Position numbers and translations under genes: made by a program. From Sycobia sp. Sy_11 (taxonomy: Eukaryota > Arthropoda > Insecta > Hymenoptera > Epichrysomallidae): 64,000 nt of DNA. Below the pieces are notes generated by a model that saw nothing but the letters and a program-made list of their open reading frames with translations, made no database searches and was not told where the DNA came from. The stretch lies in NCBI GenBank assembly GCA_018907035.1, contig JACCIC010000004.1, forward strand, positions 3,094,001 through 3,158,000, in the 5' to 3' direction. The stretch's first letter is position 1; the number at the start of each line of letters is the position of its first letter. Of this stretch, positions 1 to 11,005 are shown piece by piece.

Positions 1-689
1 ATAATTTTGAAAAAATCAATTTATTTATATTGAGATACTTTAATACTATGATACTTTACCATGATATTTTAATACCATACTTTAATACCACTTTAATACC
101 AACTACACAATATATATATTAAAAGATCTAAAATAATGTAGATTTCGTTAGATAAATATTCAAAAATAAAAACTGAAATATATCAGAACAATCTCAAGCA
201 CTAGCAAAATATATCATAGTTTTTCATAATATAATCTATAAGGTAGATAGTTTAGGTCGAAATATAAACAATAGATATTTCACCATTCTGTTAATAATGT
301 AGCAATCATCTCTGATAAAATTTGTTTTTATTAAGATTTTTGGACTTTATTGTAAGATTTGGATTTAAAAAATTAATGTTCAGCTAATTCTATATTATTA
401 ATAGTAATACAAAGCCGTCCACCAACTTAGAAGATAGAATTTTCTTACAACCACTTTGTTACTCTATTTAGTCTAAAGTCTACTAAGTCTATGGTCTCCT
501 AGATAATATTTTTCTACGATACTATTTCTGAAAAAATGAACCATTCTGTCTCGGGGAATAAAATATAACTAAATTCCTGAAAATAAAATTTAATTTCCGA
601 TGCAGATATATGTTCATAATCAATATATATAACAAAACACATAAACCTCTTTTGGTATTCTACACTTCTAATACCTTCAAATCTTTATT
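1..689. other. AT-rich intronic sequence, nothing recognised
   Basis: Very AT-rich with short direct repeats of the type AATACCACTTTAATACC near positions 60-105. No coding similarity, TIR or RNA gene was recognised. Probably intron of the mask gene, whose first visible exon is at 10056. Confidence 0.4.
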
Positions 690-809
690 CGTCGTACGAG
701 GAATTTCGGATGCCAGTAAAATATATCAGTAGTATATGGAAAAGATCGAGAAACATCAAAAATAAGTGGCACACCAATTAAACGATTGACAAATGCAAAA
801 TTGGGAACC

Positions 810-1345
810 ATTTGTGAAATACTGCTTGAACGGTTTTAAAGAAAATCTTTTTTACATGGAATTCTGACGGGAAACAAAAGGATATATATTTTGAGAACTC
901 GAGCGACAGAATCATGTTTTTACCTGGTGAAGCCGAACCATCTACTGCAAGGTCGAATCACTTTGGTCATAAAACGATGCTTTGAGTTTGGTGTGGAGCT
1001 AGCGTGGTGTGGTGTGCTACGAGTTATGAAAACCTGGTGAAAGGGTGTATTTGGATCACTATCGATAATAAATTTTCAATTTGAATCATGCATTAATTCA
1101 AAAACAGCCGAAATAAGCCCGAAAACATAGCAAGGTTATTTTGCTCCGTTTAACTATCACTTTTTTGAATCGATGCGATACTCACTTGCAGAGCAGTGCT
1201 TCGTCAACGTTGAAGAAGTCGAAAAATGGCTGGTCGAATGGTTCGCCTCGAAAGAGAAAATGCTTTTTTGTGATGTTATCCAGCATTTATCTGAATGATG
1301 AGTGAAATGTGTAGAATCTAATGGTCAATATTTTGAAAAAAATAG
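810..1345 (+). pseudogene. Decayed mariner transposase (mauritiana-like)
   Basis: Broken frames give pieces typical of a Mos1-like transposase in the right order: LLERF..K.FLHGILTG (first catalytic block), EPSTARSNHFGHKTML, then near the end SMRYSLAEQCF and EEVEKWLVEWFASKEK, followed by a remnant of the C-terminal ERWEK..SNGQYF block. Numerous frameshifts and stops separate them, and the region with the second catalytic Asp is missing, so no protein is possible. The start of the element and its TIRs are not clear. It is one of the oldest-looking mariner copies in the window. Confidence 0.7.
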
Positions 1346-1389
1346 CGAGATTCCTCTAAAAATTAAGCATTTTCTTTATTAAAGAAAAC

Positions 1390-2998
1390 GACAAATTTCA
1401 ACATATGCCCTTGTTGGTATATCTACATATAATTCATGCCAGTACTTTTACTATTCTGTGCTTGCCTTAGAATTGTCGGTAATGTATTTTTCTACATTGC
1501 TGTAATTTTATAACGAACAAATTTTATAGAAAATTAGCAGACAATAAAATTAGTTCTCAAATGCTTCAGTGTTCGATCAAGTGTTTCTTATGCTTTTTCG
1601 CAAACCATTCTACATTCATCCAATATATAAATATCAAAGGTTTTTGAATTAAAACCAATGGCTAAATTTTTTTTGAAATTGTACATTAACATCTCAGTAC
1701 TTTGCAGAGTTAATGGGAACGACAGAGCTGGAGACGATGCTCGGCCATCAATCCAAAAGTGTTATCGCTACCCATGTTTCGATCATAAAAGTCATTTACA
1801 AATTGGTTCGGCGCACTCATCCCCAGCTGCACCAGTCCTTTGAACCAGTCAGTTGATGCTTGAAAACATTCTTGGTCGAAATGAGTGCCTCATTATACAT
1901 ATTTGCTATGAACTGATCATCTAGGTCCACTATTCGTAAACGAAACTTCACTCATATAATTTTTATAAATATTCTAAGCATTCGCTTTTACATATGAAAA
2001 TGAAGAGGAAAATATATTTTATTCCATGTGGCTGTGTCTTAAAGTTTTCACTATTGATTTACAATTATGTATCTTATACAAGTATATAAGCAATTTTCTC
2101 GAATTGATTTAAACTTGTTGTCTTGTAAAGAGTTAACTCATTATTATTGATTTTATTTTTGCAGCTCATAATTTTAGTTAATTAGTAAGATCTTTTACAT
2201 GTGTATATAGGTACGGGGGTCATATTTTCCATATGAGTTTGGAAAATCCATCACACATTGTTTGTAAAATAACCCCAACAACTTCAAAATAATGCAAAAA
2301 TAAATTAAAATACTAGCACAAGTTGAACTCAAGAACCTAAACTCGATGTTCATGTTAGTAAACGTTTCAATTCTTTTAATATACAAGCTAGTTACCTTCT
2401 TAGGGGTAATAGAATCACTCATAGCGATATAGCAGAATTTCTGTGCACTGAATTTAAGTGAATTGTATATTCGAGATGTTGAAATTAATTGGTGCACATT
2501 AGTTGTCTATCTTTCTCTATAATCCCATATCTAATTTTGTTCTGTTTCTTTATTACTTTCGAATAGTACTGAGATTTTCGGATGGAATCCAATAAAAAAG
2601 GATTAGCCTCTCATTTTTTTAATTTTTTTCTTAAGAATTTATAAAATGACAATATTTGGATTTATAATGTACATTACAATTTATAATAATTATTGCTTAT
2701 AATATATTCAACACAGTTTTTTTAATTTAGTAAAATCTTTGCATTACATTCTTGAGTGCTGTAGTCATATGCTTCAATTATCTTATTTGAATGAGTTTAT
2801 AATTTATTTATTTCCAATGATTAACACCAGAATTTGGGGAGATAAATAGAGAGACGTTAAATAGCATTAAAAAACCTAATCCAGAAGAAATATCCAAGAA
2901 AAAATATTTTTTATGGAGTCCTTAATGATAGTTTATAAAATGTGTATACTCGGACGTATTTTTCACCGTATATTTCAAATGTGTTATTTATTTGTTTC
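1390..2998. other. Intronic sequence without recognised features
   Basis: AT-rich. Short chance ORFs occur on both strands (for example 2195-2497 minus) with no recognisable domain, codon bias or neighbours. Nothing else is supported up to the start of the TTAA transposon at 2999. Confidence 0.4.
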
Positions 2999-3370
2999 TT
3001 AGGGGGGTGTTCCAAAGTGACGGCTTCAAACAATCGATTTGTTTGCCATTTTCGCTATTTGAAACCCTTAGAATTCATCTCCCATGGTCGATTTTGCGAT
3101 TCCTTACCTTATTGAACAGATATGTTACTCGAACCAAGAACGTCTATTTACGCGTTCTCGAGTTTAGGAGCAGGTATAAGGATTAACCGCCAGCAACTGT
3201 ACCTGTTTGTACCGGCTTCTTTAGATTTATGTATATACAATGAAGGTCCCCCTTCTCACGATCATAAGTAACGGTATTTTGAAACATCTAGCGAAAGGCG
3301 TCCCTTTGAACCATTGTAAGCAACGATCAGTGTCGTTCGATATTTTGAACAGTCAAAAGCATATTTTGAA

Positions 3371-3502
3371 ATGGATAGAAAGCATAGCAAAATTTCGTTA
3401 AGAAGGCCAAGTTCTTTAGCTAAAAAGAGAAATTTCCGTGGAAATCAATATGCAGATGTAGTTGATACCGGTTATGTTAGTAGTACGTCAGCAAGTAAAT
3501 TA
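3371..3502 (+). pseudogene. Outer TTAA element transposase, first fragment
   Basis: Reads MDRKHSKISLRRPS, then KKRNFRGNQY and STSASKLR. This matches the style of the N-terminus of the inner element's transposase (KKRFHGNQF, ETSASTKK). The frame stops being meaningful exactly at TTAA 3500, where the inner element is inserted. The N-terminal basic segment followed by an FxGNQ motif is what supports calling it a transposase start. No function is left. Confidence 0.65.
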
Positions 3503-3792
3503 AGGGGGGAAATTCCTTTACAATTTTCAAAAAATCGAATTTTTTTTGCATAAAAACTTAGTTTATCCCTTCAAGAATATTGTACAAAAGTTTCAAAATG
3601 AAATTCAAAGTCTTATGAGAGCTACAGTCTATGAGCGTGACTCATTTCAGAACGCACCGCCCGTGCGTCGCAGGTATACGGAGCGCTAGAGGCAGGCCAA
3701 CGCCTCTTTCATAATCCCTTTTGTGTACGTCGGTCCTACCTTTAGTTGTATTGGAGCAGATGTTTCGAGTGAAAAGACCGTTACAGAGCAGG

Positions 3793-3845
3793 TATATAAA
3801 AGTATACCCAATTATAGAAAATAAACGCTGTGTCAGTTACTCAGT
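3793..3845 (+). promoter_or_regulatory. Possible promoter of the inner TTAA transposon
   Basis: TATATAAA at 3793-3800 is followed by arthropod initiator-like TCAGT at 3833 and again at 3841, about 50-60 bases before the transposase start at 3894. The TATA to initiator distance (about 40) is longer than the usual 30, so the true start may differ. Confidence 0.3.
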
Positions 3846-3893
3846 CAGTCTCGATCGAACGTTCGGTGCATACAGTTGAATTTTCGGAGCCAA

Positions 3894-5626
3894 AATGTTA
3901 AGTTATCCAAAAAAAGAGAAAATCAGCTCTTCTCGAGCATCAAATCCTCGAAAAAAACGTTTTCACGGCAATCAATTTACGGCTGCGGACGAGAAGAGAC
4001 CAGAAACCAGTGCGAGTACAAAAAAAAGTTCTCACTGCAGACATCGAAGATTTTCGCACTAATCCGATGCATTCATACCGAATTATTGAATTTGCAACTG
4101 TTTTTCTAGCTTTGTCTGAAATGTTACTTTGTCGAAATTGTAAACAAGCAGTGCCATTTAACGATGGCGGTCATCGAGGCCTCGGATTTAAAATTATCGT
4201 AACGTGTCGGTACGGTCGTAGAAAAGTGAATTCAGGTCCATTTATTCATACTGGTTACGAAATAAATCGTCGAATAGTTCTTGTTATGAGATTATTGGGC
4301 ATCGGTAGAAGTGGGGTAAATGTGTTCTGCGATCGTATGGACATTTTTAGTGGTTTGAGTACTAGCAGTTACACTAAAATCGTTGAGCATATTCATTCTG
4401 CTGCAAACGTAATGTTCGATTTTATTTGTAAAAAAGCAGTCGAAGAAGAAAAAAGAAAAAATGCAGATCATGAAAGGTCGCTTCTAAATTTTAAAGTTTC
4501 GGGTGATGGATCTTGGAAAAAGCATGGTTTCAAGTCATTGTATGGAGTTACGACACTCATAGGATGGATATTACTCTGATAAAGTGATTAATTTAGTAGT
4601 GAAAAGTAGCTATTGCCAAGGCTACATATTCTGGAAAAACAAGACTCACACTGATGAATATCGTGAAAGCTACGAGGAACACGAGGAAGAGTGCGCAAAA
4701 AACCATGAAGGTTCTGCGGGCAAAATGGAAGTGGATGCCGTAAAAGAAATATTTTCGAGATTTGTAGAGAAATATGGAGTTAAATATTTAAATTATATAG
4801 GAGATGGTGATGCAAAAACTTTTAAGGCGATTTTAGATTTAATCCCGAATGGTGATGAACTTTCAGTTGTAAAAAATGAGTGCCTCGGCCATGTAGAAAA
4901 GCGAATGGGCTCTAGACTCCGCAATATTAAAAAAGAAAAAAAGCTTGGTGACCGAGGAAAATTAACCGACAAAATTATAAAAAATTTTACATCATACTAC
5001 GGCTTAGCAATCCACAGAAATATAAATAGTGTCGAAGACATGAAAAATGATATAATGGCAACATTTAAACATGTTTTTTCGTTAAAAGAAAATCCAGATC
5101 ATGACAGTTGTCCTTCTGGAGCCGATAGCTGGTGCAAGTGGCAAAAGGCTATTGCTCGAGGACAAGATCCGTCACTTGTAGATCTTTCTCCACTACTTAA
5201 TCCATCTTTAAAAGAACATCTTCTTCCAATTGATGAAGATTTATCAAGAGACGATTTACTTACAAGATGTTTAGGTGGCCACATCCAGAATGCTAATGAA
5301 AGTTTTAATTCGACCGTTTGGCTAATGACTCCAAAACATCTCCATTCTGGGTTTAAAATTATTGAAATTGCTGTTTTAATTGCTGTGGGTATATTCAACG
5401 AGGGGTACAGTTCCATTTTAAAGATCACGAATAATTTGGACATTCAAATTGGGACTCAATGCAAAATATTTTCTGAAAATGTGGACCGTGACCGGATAGC
5501 TCGGTAGAACCGGCGCAGCATTGTGTCGAAAGAAGCCCGACTAGTCCGAAAGCAACAAGGTCTTCAAGAGAATGCCTTATTTGATGAAGCTGAAGGAATA
5601 TTGTATGCGCCAGGGATCACAGATTA
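3894..5626 (+). pseudogene. Mutator/Kolobok-like transposase with two frameshifts and one stop
   Basis: Begins at ATG 3894 (MLSYPKKEKISSS), runs through an FxGNQ motif, then shifts frame in the eight-A run at 4020-4027 into the frame HSYRIIEFATVFLALSEMLL. A cysteine pair (LLCRNC), a GxRGLGF motif and the block VSGDGSWKKHGFKSLYG follow. A second frameshift near 4565 leads into VVKSSYCQGY, then YIGDGDAKTFKAI, the motif CLGHVEKRMGSRLR and the block NANESFNSTVW. The Asp of GDGSW, the Asp of GDGDA and the Glu of NESFN are candidate metal-binding residues. TAG at 5505-5507 interrupts the C-terminus, which continues in frame as SKEARLVRKQQ to EGILYAPGITD and TAA at 5626. Few lesions: a fairly young copy. 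Confidence 0.8.
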
Positions 5627-6228
5627 ATCGGTAAGTTATTAAAATCAGTAGTTTTCATGTTTAAATACTTTAAACGCGTTTTTCTAAATAGTACATTTTT
5701 TTAATTGGCGTTTTAAGTTCTCATTTAAAAACTAAACGACAGAAATTGCTCAAACTTTTCACAAAGTTACTTTATAGTATTGTTGTCTATTTATACCTAA
5801 GGGTTTAAATGTTTATTATTAAAAAAGTAATTTTTTAAACAAAAATATAACAAAAAAACGGTGAAAAATTGTACCTTTTTAAAAAAAAGATGTCGAATTT
5901 ACAATTTTGTATAATAATTTTCTATGCATTTGTAGGTAAGCATAGAGCGAAATTACACCACTGATCGAAAACTGTTTCTTTTTTTTGTTTAAGATCACTC
6001 AAACAATTCGAAAAAATTACGCCAATTACAAGTTGGCTCGTCATGTTGCGAACTACAGCGCCGCATAGCACCGCCATTTTGTTTGTTTTTTGTAATAAAA
6101 ATTCACTTGAAGTATATTAATAGTGTGTAAACATAATATTAAAATTTTGGAAATAATAAATGTTTTTGTTTCTTCAAAAAAATTCTTAACCCATCATTTT
6201 TTGTTTCTAAGGGAGTTGCTCCCCTTAA

Positions 6229-6491
6229 GATAAAGTCAGATCGATAGTCTTTCTGTGTCTGACAGTGATTCCACTTCGTACTGCTTTCTTCAATTCGTCC
6301 TTGCCCTTTCAACGGTGCAAGCTATTGTGATATGCCGAAAGTACAATTCTGATATATCATTTTCGAAGTGTGGTCAACGCGGACTTGATTTTAAATTACA
6401 ATTAGTCTGTCAGTATGGAGAAACATTTATAAACTCCTGCCGTACGATTAATAATGCTTATGCTTAGTATCGATTTAAAATGTTTACAGTA
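6229..6491 (+). pseudogene. Outer TTAA element transposase, second fragment
   Basis: Directly after the inner element's TTAA, the frame YCFLQFVLALSTVQAIVIC, FSKCGQRGLDFKLQLVCQYG aligns with the inner element's FATVFLALSEMLLCRNC and GGHRGLGFKIIVTCRYGRRK. It continues the fragment that ends at 3502, so the two halves belong to one disrupted gene. It is cut at TA 6490-6491 by a mariner and picks up after 7124 with FSIGMAIVSISKLM, corresponding to LLGIGRSGVNVFCDRM in the inner copy. Confidence 0.7.
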
Positions 6492-7124
6492 CCATCTGAT
6501 CAAATTTGACTCGGACTGGTACATTTAAACTCCGTGCGTAAACTGAATCGGTAAAATTTTTTTCTTCTATTACTATAACCTTTCGGAATGTGCCGGCGCA
6601 TGATCTTGGTGAAAAAACTATGAATTATTTACCCACAAAGCCGGTCGTTTACGACAAATTGTTTCACGTAGATGCCTCAAAACGGCCAAGTAGTACTCCT
6701 TATAGATCGTTTGACCTCTTGGAACCAATTCATGGTGAACAATCCCACTGATTTTCGGTGGATGGGCGACTTGCATAAGACAAGTTTTCACTATCTTAAC
6801 TGAATGCTTTGTGCCACTCAAATACTTGCGATCACGATAAAGTAGACTTCCCAAAACACTTCTGCAACAGTTTCAACGATTCCGAAGCCGTAATTTCAAT
6901 GGAAACACAATATTTCAAGCAAACTTGTTGATCAACTTTTTTTCCATAGTCAATATCGCCAGACAAACTTTTTGCATCGTAGACAAACAGCTGACAAATA
7001 CACACTAATGGAGATATGGCGCTCAAATTTCACACGGACATCAAAAAAGGTTGTACTAGTGTAGGAAAAAAATTGTATCGATGGAGTTTAAATGCGCCAG
7101 TCCGAGTCAAATTTGATTAGATGG
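6492..7124 (-). mobile_element. Small mariner (633 bp) with long TIRs, internally deleted
   Basis: The ends CCATCTGATCAAATTTGACT and, inverted, CCATCTAATCAAATTTGACT continue as matching arms for about 43 bases, ending in ATTTAAACTCC. TA duplications lie at 6490-6491 and 7125-7126. Minus-strand pieces are mariner-like: an N-terminal EITASESLKLLQKCFG block (about 6850-6900) and GIVHHELVPRGQTIYKEYYL (about 6650-6730). The catalytic centre is deleted, so it is non-autonomous. It is inserted in the outer TTAA element, the third layer of the nest. Confidence 0.75.
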
Positions 7125-7571
7125 TATATTCAGCATTGGCATGGCTATCGTCTCTATCTCAAAATTGATGATACATTGATTTTAAATTCTAATTTCAACA
7201 CATTAATGTTGAAAAAAATTTGTGAATTTTTGAATCTTTTTTTTAAAATGCTTCCATTTTGTTATTTTTTTTGTGAAAAAAAAGTTCGAGGTCGGAACGA
7301 TAGCGAGACACCCATACATTCAGAAAATGTAAATTTTTTCAGATTTTCTGGAGGCTCCAAAGTATTTGTGCTAGCAATAAAAAAAATTTTTACACCTACC
7401 TATTTTTTATGTGCAGCAAAAAAACTTTTGGTTACCAATAACAGTTTTTTTGTTCCCGACGCATGTACCTTTCATATCTAAAAATGTTTTGATTTGATCC
7501 AATGATTGCCAAGAAATAAATTCCTGAAAATAAGCTTATTTTTCGGGCGTGACATTGGAATACCCCCTTAA

Positions 7572-8199
7572 TATTTTTTCCAAATGATGACCAAAATCAA
7601 AAATTTTGAGTTTCTGCATTTCTTATCCATTTGATATATTTCTTAATAATATTTCCTTCAATGGATTAAAACAAGCATCTGAATTCAGTGGACGAAGTAT
7701 TTTTGGTATAAATTAATCTATGCATGATTTCAAATCTAAGTACTTTTAATGTTTTTCCCTATTTTTGATTTTCTTGGTCAATTAAATATTTTATGTAGAG
7801 CTGTTCATTTTTTAAATAAATCTCTCGAATAATGAAAAATATAATGCTGAAAGATAGCCAATTGAAAATAGCGTAAACAAAATGTCTTTTTAAAGTTTAT
7901 CTCTTTTTGTTTTAGAAATGTCCAATTTTTCTAATAGTTTTCCATGTTATTCTATAGTGTGGAAAGTGGAAATGTCAAATTAGAGAGACAAAATTTTATA
8001 GAGAAAATGTGATTATAAGACTTGTCTCCTTTATACCCTTCAACGTGATTCTACACTATTCGTTGAATACACGTTTTGCTACATTGTACCGATAATTTTC
8101 AACTGAATATAATTTTAAAATGTAATCTTCTACAAATGTTTGCTCCTTTCGTTAAAATACAACGCGTGTATTATAAATTGTACTGATTATCGATTCTTG
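7572..8199. other. Intronic sequence, nothing recognised
   Basis: AT-rich with no coding frame of note, no TIRs and no similarity to other parts of the window that I could see. Confidence 0.35.
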
Positions 8200-8505
8200 T
8201 TAATTAAATTAATAAATGTTTTTATTGATCTTACAGTTTTTATACTATACTAATATAATGACCAACTGCCCATATTTATAATTACCGGTGTAGAATTTAC
8301 AATGGAATTTGAATTTGAATGAAAATTATGTCTACAAAAAATAAAATTATAATTAAAATTATATAATTTATATTCTATGTTAGTAAAGAACAATTTGGCC
8401 ACCCCCACCAACTTAAATTTAAATTTACCTAATTTACCTTTAATATGTAATATTTCGAACCGCTTTGGTTCAACTTTAAGAACTAAATTGTTTAGACTGA
8501 CTTTT
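8200..8505 (-). mobile_element. Penelope-like element, 3' tail remnant
   Basis: Read on the minus strand it starts with GTTGAACC...GGTTCGAAAT (8443-8475, a decayed ribozyme-like stem), then AAAGGTAAATT, a GGTGGGGGTGGCC segment, TTCTTTACTAACATA, and ends with ACTGTAAGATCAATAAAAA and TTTATTAATTTAATTA. The same ordered blocks occur near 30000-32250, 47640-47970 and 50335-50545, so this is one family. No coding part is left here. Confidence 0.55.
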
Positions 8506-8519
8506 ATCATATTAATATA

Positions 8520-9806
8520 TTAGGAGTGTGAATAAGTCTTTCCCGTTTTTTGTAAGAGATGGCGCCACCAATACTGTGCGAGTATTCAATGGTTACATAT
8601 GTCATAATCAAAGCTTATTCATATGTCAACAATTCCATACTAACACATTAGTTAAAATTTTTTCGCATCATAAATTTTTGATATCGTGAAAATGTCGAAA
8701 TTTGAGCCGAGTCGACGTCATTTGCGGAAAGTTTCACTTTATTGGTTCAATTTGAAGAAATCTGCTGCCGAGACGCATTGATTGCTTCAGGAGGCTTATG
8801 GAGAAGGTTGTGTCGATGATTCAAGTGTTCGCGGATGGTTTCGACGCTTCAAAAGCGGTGATTTCGACGTGGAAGACAAGGAGCGTTCCGGACGGCCGCA
8901 AATCTTTGAAGATCGAGAATTGGCGACTTTACTTGATGAAGATTCTTGTCAAACGCAAGAAGAACTTGCTGAAGCATTGGGAGTTGACCGAACAACCATT
9001 TCCAAGCGTTTGAAAGCCATGGGAATGATCCAAAAGCAAGGAAATTGGGTGCCGTACGAACTGAAGCTTAGAGACGTCGAAAGGCGTTTTTTCACTTGCG
9101 AACAGCTGCTTCAGCGACATAAAAGAAAGGGTTTTCTGCATCGTATCGTGACTGGCGATGAAAAGTGGATACGTTACGATAATCCGAAGCGAAGGAAATC
9201 ATGGGGACTACCCGACCATGCATCATCATCGACGGCCAAGCCAAATATTCATGGCGCCAAGCTCATGCTCTGTATATGGTGGGACCAGTTAGGTGTGGTT
9301 TACTATGAGCTTCTGAAACCGAATGAAAGGATCACAAGCGAGGTCTATCGACGACAATTGATGCGTTTGAGTCGCGCACTGCGAGAAAAACGGCCACAAT
9401 ACTCCGACAGGCACGACAAAGTTATTTTGCAACATGACAATGCTCGCCCACGTGTTGCACCGCCGGTGAAAACATACTTAGAAACGCTCAAATGGGAAGT
9501 CCTACCCCACCCGCCGTATAGTCCAGACGTTGCTCCGTCTGATTACCATCTCTTCAGATCGATGACGCATGGCCTGGCTGACCAGCACTTCCATTCCTAC
9601 GAGGAAGCCAAAAAATGGGTGGATGACTGGATAGAGGCCAAACCGGTCGAATTTTTTCGCAACGGGATTCGTATGTTGCCAGAAAGATGGGAAAAAGTTG
9701 TAGCTAGCGATGGCCAATACTTTCAATAATTCATTTGTAACCATTTTTTCACAATAAAGGCTCAAAATTTGAAAAAAAAACGGGAAAGACTTATTCACAT
9801 ACCTGA
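8520..9806 (+). mobile_element. Mos1-like mariner, copy 1 (1287 bp)
   Basis: The left end TTAGGAGTGTGAATAAGTCT and the inverted right end TCAGGTATGTGAATAAGTCT continue identically through TTCCCGTTTTTT. TA duplications lie at 8518-8519 and 9807-9808. It is a near twin of the element at 37284-38569, differing by roughly a dozen substitutions and one base in the 3' A run. An AATAAA at 9753-9758 follows the transposase stop. Confidence 0.92.
8692..9729 (+). pseudogene. Mos1-like mariner transposase with one nonsense codon
   Basis: Same frame as the intact 345-residue protein at 37456, starting at ATG 8692, but codon 30 is TGA (8779-8781) where the twin has CGA (Arg), a C-to-T change at a CpG. 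The remaining frame from 8782 runs unbroken to the TAA at 9727-9729 and keeps all three catalytic aspartates (TGDEKW, QHDNAR, APSDYH) and the WVPYEL linker motif. Other visible differences from the twin include K for E near residue 13, D for G in LPGHAS, S for G in ITGEV, S for N in MRLNRAL and R for H in NARPH. An internal start could give a protein without the first DNA-binding helices. Confidence 0.9.
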
Positions 9807-10055
9807 TAGTATATTATTGTATAAAGGCTATAAGAACGATAAAGATATTTTTAATTTACAACGAGTATATTTTCACTAACTTTACAGCTGATATCAAAAT
9901 TCCTTTAAACGGATAAATATTTCAATCTATTTTACGTAATAACGATAACGTAATTTACTTTATTCAAATAAAATTAATGATTGAAATTCAATAACATACT
10001 AATAGTTATGTCTATCCCTCAACTAACGTATAATATGTTTTGTTAGCTTTTACAG

Positions 10056-10376
10056 CTCAACCATCATCTTCTACGTGTTCAACAGATACAATTGAATTGA
10101 TACAAACTTCTGAAGGCGAATGCACGCCATTATCACTGTGTAACGCAAATCAAGTACAAGTAGCTACGCAGACACATTCACCTGTAACTCTCAGTTCCTC
10201 CAGTTTACCAACAGAAAAAAAAATAATTCCTACTACATCAGCTAATGTTAAAGGAAAGAAAACAAGATATTTACTTACACAGCAGCAAACATCTACTCAA
10301 CAGATTTTATCACCTTCTTCTCAACCAACGACAACGGGTTTTTCTACACAAAATTTTCAACTGGATTCTTCATCGG
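10056..10376 (+). CDS. mask: mask exon: linker before the second ankyrin array
   Basis: A 3' splice site (TTAGCTTTTACAG) ends at 10055 and GTAATA follows at 10377. The exon is 321 bases, starting with two bases that finish a codon and leaving one base over, which joins TT of the exon at 11487 to make GTT. It encodes a Ser/Thr/Gln-rich, low-complexity linker (AQPSSSTCSTD ... LTQQQTSTQQ ... TQNFQLDSSSG) with no folded domain, as expected between the two ankyrin arrays of Mask/ANKHD1. Mask is a large cytoplasmic scaffold known in Drosophila for receptor tyrosine kinase signalling and as a Yorkie cofactor in the Hippo pathway. Upstream exons lie outside the window. Confidence 0.8.
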
Positions 10377-10951
10377 GTAATACATTAACTCTTATTATTA
10401 TTATTTACTTCAACGATAAATATATGATTAATTAAATATTCATTATTCCATTTTTATCTGTCCTTTTTGTAGTTAGGATTTCTTGAGACTTAATATTTAA
10501 ATTATCAAAACTGAATATGCCTTTGCTCTACAATGAGAAATTAGGAGCTGCCTAATAATATAGAAATCTTTATGTTAAAAAATATTTTTCTATTACATAT
10601 GTCCTCCTAGGTAAACTCTAGAAGTGATTTTCTTTTAATTTCATACATATGAAAAGGATTTATTTGAAAGAACTTTTTTGTACTGTATTTATTGAAGACA
10701 TTGTCTAGAAAAATAAAGTGTAACAGCAGTTTCCTTTTAAACTGATAGTGACAGAATGTAGTCAAGGAGATTATTAATTATACAAAATTGATAAATTATA
10801 TTTTTAGTGCTCGCCTATCATAGATTTCATTCTAACTCTTTCCTTGGTAATTGGGTTAAATCTTTGTCAGAGCCGATGTTCGACACCCTCCTTTCTATGC
10901 TGTTCGAGAGAGGAAGAGACTTAGAGCACTTTAAGAAGCATGTCACTGCAG

Positions 10952-11005
<54 letters not shown>

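Larger units (their letters stand above)
3500..6228 (+). mobile_element. Inner TTAA transposon, Kolobok/Mutator-like, nearly full length
   Basis: Flanked by perfect TTAA duplications at 3500-3503 and 6225-6228. The left end GGGGGGAAATTCCTTTACAA and the inverted right end GGGGAGCAACTCCCTTAGAA match at most positions, giving TIRs of about 20 bases. Inside is one long transposase frame broken by two frameshifts and one stop, preceded by a 5' region with TATATAAA and TCAGT motifs. At 2.7 kb with TTAA target choice it fits the Kolobok superfamily; the protein is of the type usually labelled Mutator-like transposase in arthropods. It sits inside an older relative. Confidence 0.8.
2999..7571 (+). 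mobile_element. Outer TTAA transposon, Kolobok/Mutator-like, with two later insertions
   Basis: The left end (GGGGGGTGTTCCAAAGTGAC from 3002) and the reverse complement of the right end (GGGGGTATTCCAATGTCAC ending at 7567) form imperfect terminal inverted repeats of about 26 bases. The right end abuts TTAA at 7568-7571; the left has TTAG, a one-base decay of TTAA. Its transposase N-terminus starts near 3371, is cut at the TTAA at 3500 by a second element of the same kind, resumes at 6229, is cut again at 6491 by a small mariner, and resumes briefly at 7125. The rest of the transposase is deleted, so this copy was a defective element before or after the nesting. Confidence 0.75.

Noticed and set aside
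1658..1843. 61-codon open stretch, with possible mariner similarity on the minus strand
   Set aside because: Neither strand gives a recognisable transposase motif.
2195..2497. 100-codon open stretch on the minus strand
   Set aside because: No domain, no splice context, composition like the surrounding intron; typical chance ORF in AT-rich DNA.
4010..4579. Two separate host genes at 4010-4579 and 4584-5507
   Set aside because: They are consecutive parts of one transposase broken by a frameshift near 4565, inside TTAA-flanked inverted ends.
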